Origin: Chloroflexota bacterium
Lineage (GTDB): Bacteria; Chloroflexota; Chloroflexia; Chloroflexales; Roseiflexaceae
Assembly: GCA_018969485.1 (NCBI GenBank)
Contig: JAGWYG010000017.1
Coordinates: 1-52,169, forward strand
Length of the DNA: 52,169 nt
Direction: 5' to 3'
Part shown: one piece after another, positions 17,956 to 28,104 of the stretch
Layout of the letters: every line of letters starts with the position of its first letter
How positions within the stretch are numbered: the first letter of the stretch is position 1
Notes under the pieces: generated by a model
Database searches by the model: none
Told to the model about the DNA's origin: nothing
The model's input: only the letters and a program-made list of their open reading frames with translations
Made by a program: the position numbers and the translations under genes

Positions 17956-20352
17956 TCAGCGCAGGCGGTAGATCGTCACCTGCTCCTCGCTGAAGGCCAC
18001 ATCGCCGAGCCCGGCGAATTTGTCGAGCGCCTCGGCCGGGTAGCGGGCGCGCTCCGCCGCGCCGACGTAGACATATGACACGTCGTAGCGCGCGAGCAGC
18101 TCGCGCGCCACCGTGGCGTCGAGCGTCGCATAGATCTGCGCCACGTCCGCCTGGCGCGGCGCAATCTCGGCCTGCGCCTGCGGATCGCCGGCGCGCCACT
18201 GCTGCTGGTGCCCCGGCCAGCCCAGCACCGTCGCCAGCCCGGTGCTCGCCGAGACGCCACCGATCCCCAGGCCTTCGGGATCGTACGAATCGCCCGGGCC
18301 GTTGCCGCTGGCCTCGAGGATCACCGCATCGCCGGGCACCTGCTCGCGCAGGAAGCGCAGCGCCGCCGCGCCGCCCGGCTCGCGATCGCGCGGCGTCTGC
18401 CCCGCCAGCCCGATCGGCGTCGCCTCGCGAAGCTGGCGGCCGAAGGTGTGCCATGGATACACCAGCGCCGCCGCCGCCAGCACGCCGACGAGCAGCGTCC
18501 CACCCACGCGCGCCAGCCGCCAGCGCTGCGGCGACCGGGCCAGCAGCCACCACAGCGCATAGCCGGCGGCCGCTCCCCAGATCACCCAGACCTGGTACGT
18601 GAACTTGAACACCGTGTTCATGCGCGACTCGAAGACGTCGCGGATGTAGACCACGTCGATGCCCAGGCAGATCAGGCTGCCGAGCATCACGAGCCCGAGC
18701 GTGAACGCCCGCGCCGGCTGCTCGACGCGCTCGAGCGCACTGGCGCCGGCCAGCACCGCCAGCGGGAGCAGCGCGAGCAGCGGAGCGCCGATGAGCGTCC
18801 CGACGATCAGCGCCACCGGCAGCGACGCGCGCAGCCACATCGGATGCGACGAACCCGCCCACCACACCAGCAGCACGAGCGGCACGAGAAACAGCCCGAA
18901 GATCATCAGCATGCTGTGCAATTCGGTGCGATCCCACGCCACGAGCCCGAGCGTCCGGCTCAGCGCCCCCAGCAGCGGCAGATCGATCAGCGGATCGCGT
19001 GCGCCGACCAGCGAGCGGAAGGTGGCATGAAATGGCAGGAATGCGAGATAGGCCACCAATGCGGTCAGCGCGGCCTGGCGCAGCGGCGGCGCGATGGCAC
19101 GGGGGGCTGGTGTGCGGCGCACGGCGATCACCAGGCCACCGATCACCAGCGCCACGCCCAGCGGCATGTCCCAGCTGTTGACCGCATACATGCTGCCGAT
19201 CACCAGGCCATTCAGGATCACGCTGCCGAGGCGTGCCGGATCGCGCCGGTAGCGCGGCCCGTCGCGGCGCGCCGCCAGCTGCAGCCCGGCCGCCGCCGCC
19301 AGCACGACCAGCGGGATGGCCATCACGTGCGGGTGCATATCGCCGAGCCAGAACGAGAAGAAGGGAAACTCGGTGATCGCGTAGCGGCGGTACGGCTGGC
19401 CGCCATCGCCCGCCGGGTAGTCGTCCCAGATCGCCCGTGACGGATTCCACCAGTTGAAGTCGGCCGCCTGGTCACTCGGCACGATCTGGCTGGTGCCGTC
19501 GAAGTATTCGCCGCGGAACGGCGGATCGAGCGTCAGTGGCGCGCGCGCGCCGAGGCCGTTGAGCAGCGCGCGGGCCGCCTGATCCCCCGGCAGCGCCGCG
19601 ATCAGCGCCGTTCCCGATGCAATCTGCGCCGCACCGACCAGATTGCCGGCGCACAGCACCAGCGCCGCCGTGCCGGCAGTCGCCAGCCAGACGCCCGCCT
19701 GGGTCGTGCGGCGCGGCTGCTCGGTGGCGCGCCGATCGAGGTGAATGAGATTCGATACCAGGCCAGCGATGCCCAGCGCCGCCAGCGCGAAGATCGTCGC
19801 CAGCGACAGATTGTAGCCGACCGCCGGTTCGGCACCGGTGACCACCGTCAGCATGGCCATCAGCAGGTAGCCGAAGTAGTAGTAGTTGATGCTGTACCCT
19901 GACAGCCACGGATCGTGCGGCGGGAATGCCGGGCTGCGCGCGATCGCGTTGAAGAAGGCGAAGTCCATCGGCCGCTCGGTGCCCCACGGATCGGGCTGGT
20001 AGCTGCGCATCAGGGCCATGCCGACCAGCGCCGCCAGGAAGATCGCCTCGTAGCCGAAGGCCATGCCGCGCCGCCGCTGCCAGGGGATGCGCGGCGCATC
20101 GCTCGCCGACCACCACGCCCCGGCGACGGCGACGCCGGCGGCGACGAGGATGATCAGCGGCAGGCTGAGGCCGCCGAAGCCGATCATCGCCAGCAGCCAG
20201 ACGCCATAGCCACACAGCAGGATGCCGACGATCTTGCTGAACGCATAGCCGCCATCGGGCAGGGCATCGAACCATCGCCGCGCGATCGGCCGGCCGACCA
20301 GGCCGAAGAGCTGCAGCACCAGCCAGGTGAGCGCGATCGATCCCAGCATCAT
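17956..20352 (-). CDS. YYY-motif (DUF2298-type) polytopic membrane protein
   Basis: A 798-residue multi-pass membrane protein of the Chloroflexi/archaeal YYY family (DUF2298). Its name-giving motif NYYYFGY is at about residue 156, after RPMDFAFFNAIARSPAFPPHDPW. Further conserved stretches are FPFFSFWLGDMHPHVMAIPL, NSWDMPLG and SRMNTVFKFTYQVW. A soluble C-terminal part (YVYVGAAERARYP ... VTIYRLR) follows. The two ATGs at 20352 and 20349 overlap the stop of the giant upstream gene (ATGA), so translation is coupled. The family is thought to be related to membrane glycosyltransferases. Its reaction is not established, and the link to the GT39-like neighbour is inference. Confidence 0.9.
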   Translation of the reverse strand: MMLGSIALTWLVLQLFGLVGRPIARRWFDALPDGGYAFSKIVGILLCGYGVWLLAMIGFGGLSLPLIILVAAGVAVAGAWWSASDAPRIPWQRRRGMAFGYEAIFLAALVGMALMRSYQPDPWGTERPMDFAFFNAIARSPAFPPHDPWLSGYSINYYYFGYLLMAMLTVVTGAEPAVGYNLSLATIFALAALGIAGLVSNLIHLDRRATEQPRRTTQAGVWLATAGTAALVLCAGNLVGAAQIASGTALIAALPGDQAARALLNGLGARAPLTLDPPFRGEYFDGTSQIVPSDQAADFNWWNPSRAIWDDYPAGDGGQPYRRYAITEFPFFSFWLGDMHPHVMAIPLVVLAAAAGLQLAARRDGPRYRRDPARLGSVILNGLVIGSMYAVNSWDMPLGVALVIGGLVIAVRRTPAPRAIAPPLRQAALTALVAYLAFLPFHATFRSLVGARDPLIDLPLLGALSRTLGLVAWDRTELHSMLMIFGLFLVPLVLLVWWAGSSHPMWLRASLPVALIVGTLIGAPLLALLPLAVLAGASALERVEQPARAFTLGLVMLGSLICLGIDVVYIRDVFESRMNTVFKFTYQVWVIWGAAAGYALWWLLARSPQRWRLARVGGTLLVGVLAAAALVYPWHTFGRQLREATPIGLAGQTPRDREPGGAAALRFLREQVPGDAVILEASGNGPGDSYDPEGLGIGGVSASTGLATVLGWPGHQQQWRAGDPQAQAEIAPRQADVAQIYATLDATVARELLARYDVSYVYVGAAERARYPAEALDKFAGLGDVAFSEEQVTIYRLR

Positions 20353-23300
20353 TCGCCCCCGAGTCGTTCGAGCAGGGTCAACGCGGCCGCACGGTACTGG
20401 CCATCGCCCGGCGCAATGTCCAGGTACCGCCGCAGTTGGTCGCGCGCCGCTGCGGCACGCCCGGCGCGCTCCTCGAGCGCACCGAGGAAGAAGTAGGCGT
20501 CGGGCGCCAGCGCGTCGATGGCAATCGCCTGCCGATAGGCCTCCGCCGCCCGCCCGTCGTCGCCGGCACGCTCCTGGCCCTGGCCGAGCTTGGTGAAGTT
20601 GCCGGCGGACGGGTCGATCTCGGCGGCGCGGCGGTATGCCGCCACGGCGGCGTCGTACGAGCCGAGCTCGACCAGCACGTCGCCCCAGAAGTGGTGCAGC
20701 CCGATGTCGTCGGGATTGGCGCGCGCCGCCTCGGCCAGAATCTGCTCGGCGCCGACCGAGTCGCCGGCGGCGAATGCCTGCTGCGCGCGGGCGAACGCGT
20801 CGCCGGCGTCGATGGCGGCCGAAGGCGGCGCCGGCGCATCCTGTGGCAGCAACTCGTCGGCGGGCAGCGGCTCGGGGGCAACCTCGGGCGCCGGCCGCAC
20901 CAGCACGGCGCCAGGACGCACCGGTGCGAGCGGCGCGACCGCCGCCAGCGCCTCGGTGGTGCGGTAGATGCTCACGTGCTCGTTGCGGTAGGCCACGGTC
21001 AGGTACTGGCCGACAAGCTGCTCCAGGGCGCCGATGCCGTCGTAGGCGGCGCGCTCGACCGGGCCGACGACGACATACGCCACGCGGTAGCGCGCCAGCA
21101 GACGCACGACCAGGTCGGCATCGTCGCTGCCATAGATCGTGGCGACGTCGCGGTCGCGCTGTGCGACGGCGGCGCCATCGCGCTGCTCGCTCTCGTGCAG
21201 CGGGCTGACGATGGTGGGGAAGCCGGTGTTGGCGGCGATGCGCACGCCGTACGCGCGATAGAACTCGAGGCTCGACTGCAGCACGACCTCGGGCCGGGTG
21301 ACCGTGCGCCGCAGCCACGCGATGGCGTCGTACTCGCCGGCGAGCACGACCTCGATCGGCGCCGCACCCGCCGGCGTGATGTAGTCGGGCAGGGTGTAGC
21401 GCGCCGTCTTGAGGAACGCGAGACCGTCGAGGCTCCAGGGCGTCGGCCGCTCGAAGCGCAATGCGACGCGGCTGGGGACGGCGATGAGCGGATAGGCTGC
21501 GCCGATCGCGCCCAGCAGCGTCGCTGCGGCGACGCCAGCCACGACTGCCGGGCGCCCGGCACGCCGGACGGCGGCGACGATCGCCGGCAGCACTGCCGCG
21601 ACGGCGATGGCGAACAGGACCCAGGCCTGCAGGCCGAACTTGAAGACGGTATTCATGCGATAGGCGTCGCCGCCATCCAGGTGATCCCGGATGTACACGA
21701 GATCGACGCCGAGCGAGACGAGCAGCGCGACACCGGCCAGCCACAGGCCGAACCAGTCGGCGCCGGGGCCGCGCCGCAGCAGCACACCGATCACGGCGAT
21801 GGCCAGCCCGGCCAGCCACCAGCGCGCGGCGAATGGCCCGGGAATGCCGCCGCCGACGGTGCCCGGCAGCCATGCGCCGAGCGCCAGCACTGCCACCGCG
21901 ACCAGCGCGATGCTGAGCCAGCCGAACCGGCGCACGCCGCGTGCCGCCCGGAACGCGCGCACGGCGATGAGCGGCACGAGCACCACCAGCATCGTGCCGA
22001 AGACCAGCAGGTAATCGCGGATGTCGAGGGCCTCTGGGGCGATCCCCACGCCGCTGACCATCGGACGGTACTGCTGGAAGAATGACAGGTAGGCCAGCAG
22101 GCCACCAGCCGCGGCCAGCAGCGTCGCCAGGCCGGCGCGCGCCACCTGCCACAGGCGGGCGCGCCAGTGCGCTGCCGGCGCCAGATGCGCCGCGATCACC
22201 GCAGCCCCGCCAAACACCAGCGCGTACGTCGGCATGTCCCACGAGTTGGTCACCGCCAGCGTGCCGAGCAGCAGCGCCATACCGAGCCACGCGGTCGCCT
22301 GCTCGAGGCGGCCGATGCGCCGCTCCACGACCAGCGCGTAGGTCAGCGCGATCGCCGCCACCGTCAGCGGCAGCGCGATCAGGTGCGGATGCAGGTCGGC
22401 GAAGAGCATGGTGAACGCCGGAAACTCGTTGATGGTCGTCGGCGCGGCGCTGGGGATGACCCGCGTCGGGCCGATGAACCAGTCACCCAGCGCGCTGCCG
22501 AACCGGTCGAGGCCATAGCCGAGCGCGCTGAATGCCGGTGCGAGGCCCCGTGCATAGCCGGCCGGCACCACGGCGGCGAGATTGCCGGCCAGCGCGACGG
22601 CGAAGACGCCCACCAGCGCCGCCCACCAGCGGCGGGTGAGCTGGAAGACCAGCGTGGCGACGCCGCTGACCAGCAGGCCATAGCAGGTGGCGACCGCCAG
22701 GTTGAAGCCGATCTCGGGCGGGATGCCACTCAGGCGCAACGGCAGCGAGACGAGGAAGAACCCGTAGTAGTAGTAGTTGAGCGTGCCGTCGGCGAAGAAT
22801 GGCGAATAGGGTGGCAGCACTGCGCTGCGCAGCACGCCGTTGAGGATGCCGAACTCGAAGGGCTTCTCGCCGCCCCAGATCGGGTGCCAGAGATCGGGGT
22901 TGAGCGCGCGGGTGAGGGCGAGCGCGGCGAATGCCCCCAGGAAGCTGAGTTCGATGCCCAGCGCGATGCGCCACTGGTGCTGCAGTGGCCGGACGATGAC
23001 CTGCCAGCCGCCGCGCAGCATGCTGGCCGGCGTCGCGGCGCCCTCGCGCGCACCGATGCGCGCGGTGAGCGCCAGCGCCAGCGCCACGGACGCCGCCATG
23101 CCCAGCGCCAGGCCGACGGTGTCGTACGACCACCAGCGGCCGCTCACCGGCAGCCACACCATGAAGCCGAGCAGCAGCAGGCCCGCCAGCCGGGCAAATG
23201 CCAGGCCGCCGCCCGCCCAGCGTGGCCCGAAGCACAGCGTCGTGATCGGCAGGCCGAGCGCCGCCAGGCCATACCAGACGAGCAGCCACACCAGCGTCGC

Positions 23301-26300
23301 CGCCGGCGAGCCGGCCGCCCACGTATTCCAGCCCGGCTGATGGGCCGCCGGCAGGCTGCCCACCGCCCACGGCAGCATCGCCGCCGGCCGCGGCTGGTCG
23401 GGTGGCGCACGGACCGGCCGGGTGTCGATGACGACGGCCGGGAAGGTGTCGCCGGGCGGCACCTGCCAGATGCTGGTCGTGCCGCGGAAGACCGGGCTGA
23501 GGCCCGCGGCGCCGAAGCGCGTCTCGATGTCGGCGCCATACAGCGCCCGCTCGAGCGCGCCGACGACGACGTACTCGATCCCGTAGCGCTGGAGCGTCGC
23601 GATCAGTTCGCTGCCCGTGGTGCTGCGGTACAGCGCGTCGACCAGCATCTGGCGCGAGCCGATCACCGGGTCGATCTGGGCGACGGAGCGCTGCTGCTGC
23701 TGGTGCCACGGCCATCCGAGCAGCGTCGGCAGCCCGGTGTAGTGGGCGAAGCGTCCGTTCCAGCGGTACCCCTCGCCGTGCGCTTCGAGGATGATCGGCG
23801 TTCCGTCGACCGTGCGCTGCATCCATTCGATCGCCGGCCAGTCGTCGGCCAGTGCGAAGAGCTGCCCCTGTTCAGACCAGCCGCTGCGCGGTGAGCGCAG
23901 GTACGCCGCGCCATCGAGCGTCGGCGCGATGCTGCTGTCGTACCGATCGGCCAGCCGTGCCGGCGTGGCGCTGAGCGGATAGGCCAGCGCGCCGAGGATG
24001 CCGAGCAGCACGATGCCGCGCCAGATCCACCACCAGCCCGCCCGCTGCGCCGACCACAGCGCCACCGTCGCGCCGGCTGCGGCGACGGCGAACAGCATCC
24101 AGCTCGACATGCCGAGCTTGAAGACGGTGTTCATCCGGCCGATGTCGCCACGGGCGACGGCGACTTCGCTCAGCACCGCCAGGCCGAGCGCGGCGACGCC
24201 CCAGGCGATGCCGAGCAGGGTCGGCGCCGACAGCCGCATGCCGTCGCGCCAGATCATGACACCGAAGCTGACCATGCCGCCGGCGAGCAGCACCAGCGCC
24301 AGCGGCAGCACGCTGCCACCGACGACCACCGCCGCCAGCGTGATCCCCGCCAGCACTGCCGCCGCCGCCGGAACCCAGCGGCGTATCGCCGCGCCGCGCC
24401 GCCCCCACACCCAGAGCAGTCCGCTCGCGCCGAGGAACAGCCACAGCCCATGGATCAGCAGCCAGACCGACACCGGCGTCTGGGCGCCGGTCCAGCGCTC
24501 GAGCCCGGCATAGTCGGTGACGAACCACTGGCGGAAGGGGGCGAAGGCGATGATGCCGCCGCCGACCAGCACCACCGCCCGGGCGATCCAGCCGAGCGCG
24601 GCGCGCGGCCGGTCTTCGTGCCGGCGCACGTGCCGCCAGCCGGCGATGCCCAGCGCCAGCAACCCCAGAACCGTCGCCACCGGATAGTCCCAGGTGTTGG
24701 TGGCGTACAGCGCGCCGCTCAGCAGTGCCAGCAACACCAGCGGCAGGGGCGTCGCGGCATGCACCAGCGCCAGCGAGAGCACCAGCACCGCGGCCATCAG
24801 CGGCAGCGCCATCAGATGTGCGTGCAGGTCGCCGAAGAGCAGCGTGAAGAAGGGGAATTCGTTGATCTCGCCCGAGCCGAGCGCCATGCCGGTGACGCGC
24901 GTGGCGTCCCAGAAGGCCCACTCGGCGCGGCCGGCACACATCTGCTGGGCGGCATAGCTGCTGCCGCACGCCGCGTCGGGCGCGATCGCGCTGCCCGGCA
25001 GCAGCCACCAGGCCTGCGCCAGATTGCCCGCGATGACGACGAATCCGGTCGCCAGCAATCCGGCGGCGATGGCGCGGCGTTCGCCGCGCAGCGCGGGTGC
25101 GGGCCGGCCGCGCAGTCGGGCGCGCACGGCGTGCCACACCGTCGTGAACGGATCGCGCACCGCCAGCAGATTGTAGGCGGCCCCAAACGCGCCGAGCCCG
25201 ATCAGGCCGGCCAGGGTGGGTATGGCCAGGTTGTACGCCACCGCCGGCGTCGCACCCGTCAGCAGCGTCAGCGCGCCGATCATGACGTAGCCGAAGTAGT
25301 AGTAGTTGAGATAGCCGCCGGCGAACCATGGATCGTATGGCGGGAACATCGCGCTCTTGCTCACCGCCGTCAGCAACGCGAGGTCCATCGGCTTCTCGCC
25401 GCCGCGCGCCGGGTGCCACAGGTCGGGATTGGCGGCACGGATCAGCAGGAAGCCGGCGAAGAGCCCGAGGAACACCAGTTCGCCGCTGAGCAGGGCGCTG
25501 CGGCGCAGACGGATGAACGCGCCCAACGCCACGCGCTGCCGCCAGCCGAGCGCCGCCGCCACCGCGACGAGCAGCAGCGTCAGGCTCCACAGCGTGGTGC
25601 CGTCGAACGACCACCACGGGCGACCGTCGTCGGCGCCCAGGCTCGCGCCGAGCCAGGCGACATAGGCGATCACCAGCAACCCGACCGTCCGGGCGATGCT
25701 GTAGCCGCGATCCGGCAGCATCGGCAGCCAGCGGAACAGCGCGACGAAGGTCGCTGCGCCGATCAGTTGGACCAGCAGCAGCCACGGCAGCCACGGCGCC
25801 CACGCCGGCGCCAGCCAGCCATGAAAGCGCTCACGCCAGGTGCCGGCGTCGCGAACCTCCGGCCATTGCGCATTGGTGAACCGCAGCGCAGTCGGCATCC
25901 GGCCGACCTCGACGGTCGGCAGGCGCTGGATCTCGCCCCAGGCGACCCCCTCGGTGATCAGCGCGCGCGCCGCCTCGCGGCGATACCCGGATGTCTTGCG
26001 ATAGATCAGGACGCGCGGATGATCGTAGACGCTGAACGCCTCCTCGGCGCCCTGGTCGTTCAGCGGCACGCCGAACAGCGTCGGGTACGACGAGATGTCG
26101 GCGACGAGCGTGAAGCCGAGGCGTTCGGCGAAGAGCGCGCGGTAGAAGTTGCTGATCGCGGGGAAGCGCATCGGTAGTCGCGAGACCGAGTCGTACACGC
26201 GATTGCTGCTGAGGATCAGGTAATCGATGCGGTCGAGTTGGTCGAGCATGCCTTCCTGGCCGGGGCTGCCATCGTATTTGAATGGCTCGTCCTCGGCGTA

Positions 26301-27923
26301 GGGGGCGAGTTGCACGCCGACGTACTCGTCGGAGCGCCGGCCGTCGAGCCCCAGCGGCAGCCCGTCGTCCCAAATCTCGGAGGAGATCGTGGCGCCGGGC
26401 GGCACGTTGGCGTAGATCCAGCGCGACGCGGCGATGCGGCTGTGTGGTTCGCTGTAGATCCGGGTGAAGGCGTGCGCCCAGGCGATGCTGAACAGCACGA
26501 CGGTCAGCGGCACGCCGATCGCCAGCATCCGCCGGACGCGACCCGGCCATCCCGGGCCGGCAGCCGTGCGCCAGCGCCACAGCCGCACCAGCGCCCAGGC
26601 GGCGAACAGCGCGAACAGGCCGTAGAGCAGCGCATAATAGCGCATCGACATCAGCAACTGGCCGCCCTGCCAGGCGAAGAACACGCTCACCCACGTCCAG
26701 GGGATGAGGTGCTCCAGCCGCCGCCGGCGCACCAGCGACCAGCCCGCCAGCGCCCAGCCGGCCCAGGCCGCCAGCCCGAGCGGCAGCCCCATGCCCCAGA
26801 CGATCATATTCTGCAGCGCGAAGACGAAGCGCGGCCGGTTGGCCCACTGCTGGGTCGGCGGCCAGTCGATCTCGCCGCTGGCAAACTGACCGATCTGCCG
26901 CATGTTGGTGAGGAAGCGCGGATCCGGTCGCATGTCGAACCAGCCGGCGCCCTGCAGCAGCGGATCCAGCGCCTCGATCGGGCCGGCGACCGGCGGCGTG
27001 CCGGCGCGCGTGCCGAGGAAGGCATCGGGCGAGAGCGTCCGGTAGGTGCAGAGCGCGATGACGCCGGCCAGCACCAGCAGCGCCACGCGCTGCAGCGCGG
27101 CGCGGTCGGGCCGTAGCCGGCGCAGCGCCGGCGCGATCGCTGCCGCGGTGGCGATGATGCCGACCAGGCCGAGCGTCGCCAGCGTGATGCGGCAGGCCAT
27201 CGCCGCGCCGATCGCCAGCCCCAGGCCGGCATATGCCGCGGCACCCGCGCCACGGGCGATCCGTGCTCCGGCATAGATCGCCAGCAGGACGAAGCACGCC
27301 GTCGCCGAATCGACCGTGAAGAAGTGGGCCAGCTGGATCGGCAACACCGACACCGCCAGCAGCAGCGCCGCCAGCAGCGCCACGCGCCGCCCGTAGAGCA
27401 GCCGGCCGATCAGGGCCACCAGCACCAGCGACACCATGTCGAAGAGCGCCGACCAGGCGCGCCCGACGACGAAGATCTCATAGAACCCGGTGAGATTCTG
27501 TCCGTCGGGGTTGAGCAGTGCCGGCAGCCCGGGCGGTCGCGGCAGCCACTCCTCCATTGTGCCCCGCTGATCCGGTCGCAGCGCATCGACCGGCGTCAGC
27601 ATCACCGCCGTCAGGCGCGTCAGCGTCTGGGGCAGCAACCCGTACACGAAGAAGTCTTTGCCATTATTGCGCGGATTGAGCGGGCTGTCGGTCGAGTCGA
27701 AATACGCGCCGGGCGAGTCGGGCAGCCGGATCAGGCTGGCGACATCGACCAGGAAGCGCTCGTCGGGATGCAGCCGGAACGACGGCTCGTCCCAGGTGGT
27801 CAGGCCGAAGAAGCGCAGATAGCCACCGAGGATGAGAATCGCCAGCATCGCCAGCCAGGTCAGGGCGCGCGTCCGCCCGGTCGGCATCGTGGCGGCGGCC
27901 TGCTCGATCTGGGTACGCGCCAT
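20349..27923 (-). CDS. Giant GT39-like / YYY / YYY / TPR membrane protein (2524 aa)
   Basis: One uninterrupted 7.6-kb frame with four parts. Residues 1 to about 690 are a GT39/ArnT/PMT-type glycosyltransferase-like membrane domain, with an early acidic site WDEPSFRLHPDE (Asp45-Glu46, Asp54-Glu55). Residues about 700-1490 form the first YYY domain (NYYYFGY at about 873). Residues about 1530-2330 form the second (NYYYYGF at about 1717). Residues about 2375-2524 are TPR repeats (QQAFAAGDSVGAEQILAEAA, AYRRAAEIDP, AYRQAIAIDALAPDAYFFLGALEE). Each YYY domain repeats the RMNTVFK element. ATG 27923 follows GAGG. It likely acts on lipid-linked sugars at the outer membrane face, inferred from the GT39-like domain. 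It is the first gene of a two-gene operon. Confidence 0.9.
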   Translation of the reverse strand: MARTQIEQAAATMPTGRTRALTWLAMLAILILGGYLRFFGLTTWDEPSFRLHPDERFLVDVASLIRLPDSPGAYFDSTDSPLNPRNNGKDFFVYGLLPQTLTRLTAVMLTPVDALRPDQRGTMEEWLPRPPGLPALLNPDGQNLTGFYEIFVVGRAWSALFDMVSLVLVALIGRLLYGRRVALLAALLLAVSVLPIQLAHFFTVDSATACFVLLAIYAGARIARGAGAAAYAGLGLAIGAAMACRITLATLGLVGIIATAAAIAPALRRLRPDRAALQRVALLVLAGVIALCTYRTLSPDAFLGTRAGTPPVAGPIEALDPLLQGAGWFDMRPDPRFLTNMRQIGQFASGEIDWPPTQQWANRPRFVFALQNMIVWGMGLPLGLAAWAGWALAGWSLVRRRRLEHLIPWTWVSVFFAWQGGQLLMSMRYYALLYGLFALFAAWALVRLWRWRTAAGPGWPGRVRRMLAIGVPLTVVLFSIAWAHAFTRIYSEPHSRIAASRWIYANVPPGATISSEIWDDGLPLGLDGRRSDEYVGVQLAPYAEDEPFKYDGSPGQEGMLDQLDRIDYLILSSNRVYDSVSRLPMRFPAISNFYRALFAERLGFTLVADISSYPTLFGVPLNDQGAEEAFSVYDHPRVLIYRKTSGYRREAARALITEGVAWGEIQRLPTVEVGRMPTALRFTNAQWPEVRDAGTWRERFHGWLAPAWAPWLPWLLLVQLIGAATFVALFRWLPMLPDRGYSIARTVGLLVIAYVAWLGASLGADDGRPWWSFDGTTLWSLTLLLVAVAAALGWRQRVALGAFIRLRRSALLSGELVFLGLFAGFLLIRAANPDLWHPARGGEKPMDLALLTAVSKSAMFPPYDPWFAGGYLNYYYFGYVMIGALTLLTGATPAVAYNLAIPTLAGLIGLGAFGAAYNLLAVRDPFTTVWHAVRARLRGRPAPALRGERRAIAAGLLATGFVVIAGNLAQAWWLLPGSAIAPDAACGSSYAAQQMCAGRAEWAFWDATRVTGMALGSGEINEFPFFTLLFGDLHAHLMALPLMAAVLVLSLALVHAATPLPLVLLALLSGALYATNTWDYPVATVLGLLALGIAGWRHVRRHEDRPRAALGWIARAVVLVGGGIIAFAPFRQWFVTDYAGLERWTGAQTPVSVWLLIHGLWLFLGASGLLWVWGRRGAAIRRWVPAAAAVLAGITLAAVVVGGSVLPLALVLLAGGMVSFGVMIWRDGMRLSAPTLLGIAWGVAALGLAVLSEVAVARGDIGRMNTVFKLGMSSWMLFAVAAAGATVALWSAQRAGWWWIWRGIVLLGILGALAYPLSATPARLADRYDSSIAPTLDGAAYLRSPRSGWSEQGQLFALADDWPAIEWMQRTVDGTPIILEAHGEGYRWNGRFAHYTGLPTLLGWPWHQQQQRSVAQIDPVIGSRQMLVDALYRSTTGSELIATLQRYGIEYVVVGALERALYGADIETRFGAAGLSPVFRGTTSIWQVPPGDTFPAVVIDTRPVRAPPDQPRPAAMLPWAVGSLPAAHQPGWNTWAAGSPAATLVWLLVWYGLAALGLPITTLCFGPRWAGGGLAFARLAGLLLLGFMVWLPVSGRWWSYDTVGLALGMAASVALALALTARIGAREGAATPASMLRGGWQVIVRPLQHQWRIALGIELSFLGAFAALALTRALNPDLWHPIWGGEKPFEFGILNGVLRSAVLPPYSPFFADGTLNYYYYGFFLVSLPLRLSGIPPEIGFNLAVATCYGLLVSGVATLVFQLTRRWWAALVGVFAVALAGNLAAVVPAGYARGLAPAFSALGYGLDRFGSALGDWFIGPTRVIPSAAPTTINEFPAFTMLFADLHPHLIALPLTVAAIALTYALVVERRIGRLEQATAWLGMALLLGTLAVTNSWDMPTYALVFGGAAVIAAHLAPAAHWRARLWQVARAGLATLLAAAGGLLAYLSFFQQYRPMVSGVGIAPEALDIRDYLLVFGTMLVVLVPLIAVRAFRAARGVRRFGWLSIALVAVAVLALGAWLPGTVGGGIPGPFAARWWLAGLAIAVIGVLLRRGPGADWFGLWLAGVALLVSLGVDLVYIRDHLDGGDAYRMNTVFKFGLQAWVLFAIAVAAVLPAIVAAVRRAGRPAVVAGVAAATLLGAIGAAYPLIAVPSRVALRFERPTPWSLDGLAFLKTARYTLPDYITPAGAAPIEVVLAGEYDAIAWLRRTVTRPEVVLQSSLEFYRAYGVRIAANTGFPTIVSPLHESEQRDGAAVAQRDRDVATIYGSDDADLVVRLLARYRVAYVVVGPVERAAYDGIGALEQLVGQYLTVAYRNEHVSIYRTTEALAAVAPLAPVRPGAVLVRPAPEVAPEPLPADELLPQDAPAPPSAAIDAGDAFARAQQAFAAGDSVGAEQILAEAARANPDDIGLHHFWGDVLVELGSYDAAVAAYRRAAEIDPSAGNFTKLGQGQERAGDDGRAAEAYRQAIAIDALAPDAYFFLGALEERAGRAAAARDQLRRYLDIAPGDGQYRAAALTLLERLGGE

Positions 27924-28044
27924 GAAGATCCTCGTCGCATTTGTCGCACCGTCGCCGGGCGGTTCATGGATGTTGCCGCTGCCGGCGGGCCGCTCTGGCA
28001 TGTGGATGGGGCTGGAGCACCCGCGCGCCGACGCGCCGGACCGG

Positions 28045-28078
28045 GCGACACCCCGTGCCTGCGTGGTATAATACCACG
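28045..28078. promoter_or_regulatory. Symmetrical -10 palindrome between divergent genes
   Basis: CGTGGTAT-A-ATACCACG (28062-28078) is a 17-base palindrome containing TATAAT (28067-28072, +) and, on the minus strand, TATTAT (28073-28068). A -35-like GCGACA (28045-28050) is 16 bases upstream for the plus direction. It could fire toward both the epimerase gene and the giant YYY gene, or be bound by a dimeric regulator. Confidence 0.55.
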
Positions 28079-28104
28079 TCAGTCATGCGTCGTGTGGAGT
28101 CTGC

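Noticed and set aside
20436-23894. Several 500+ codon plus-strand frames inside the giant YYY gene
   Set aside because: Antisense shadows of a strongly recognisable membrane protein, with typical Arg/Gly/His-rich low-information translations.
20349-28001. Frameshift or assembly fusion in the giant gene
   Set aside because: The frame is continuous, every domain is intact and in frame, and linkers between domains look natural. There is no sign of a break, though assembly error cannot be excluded without reads.
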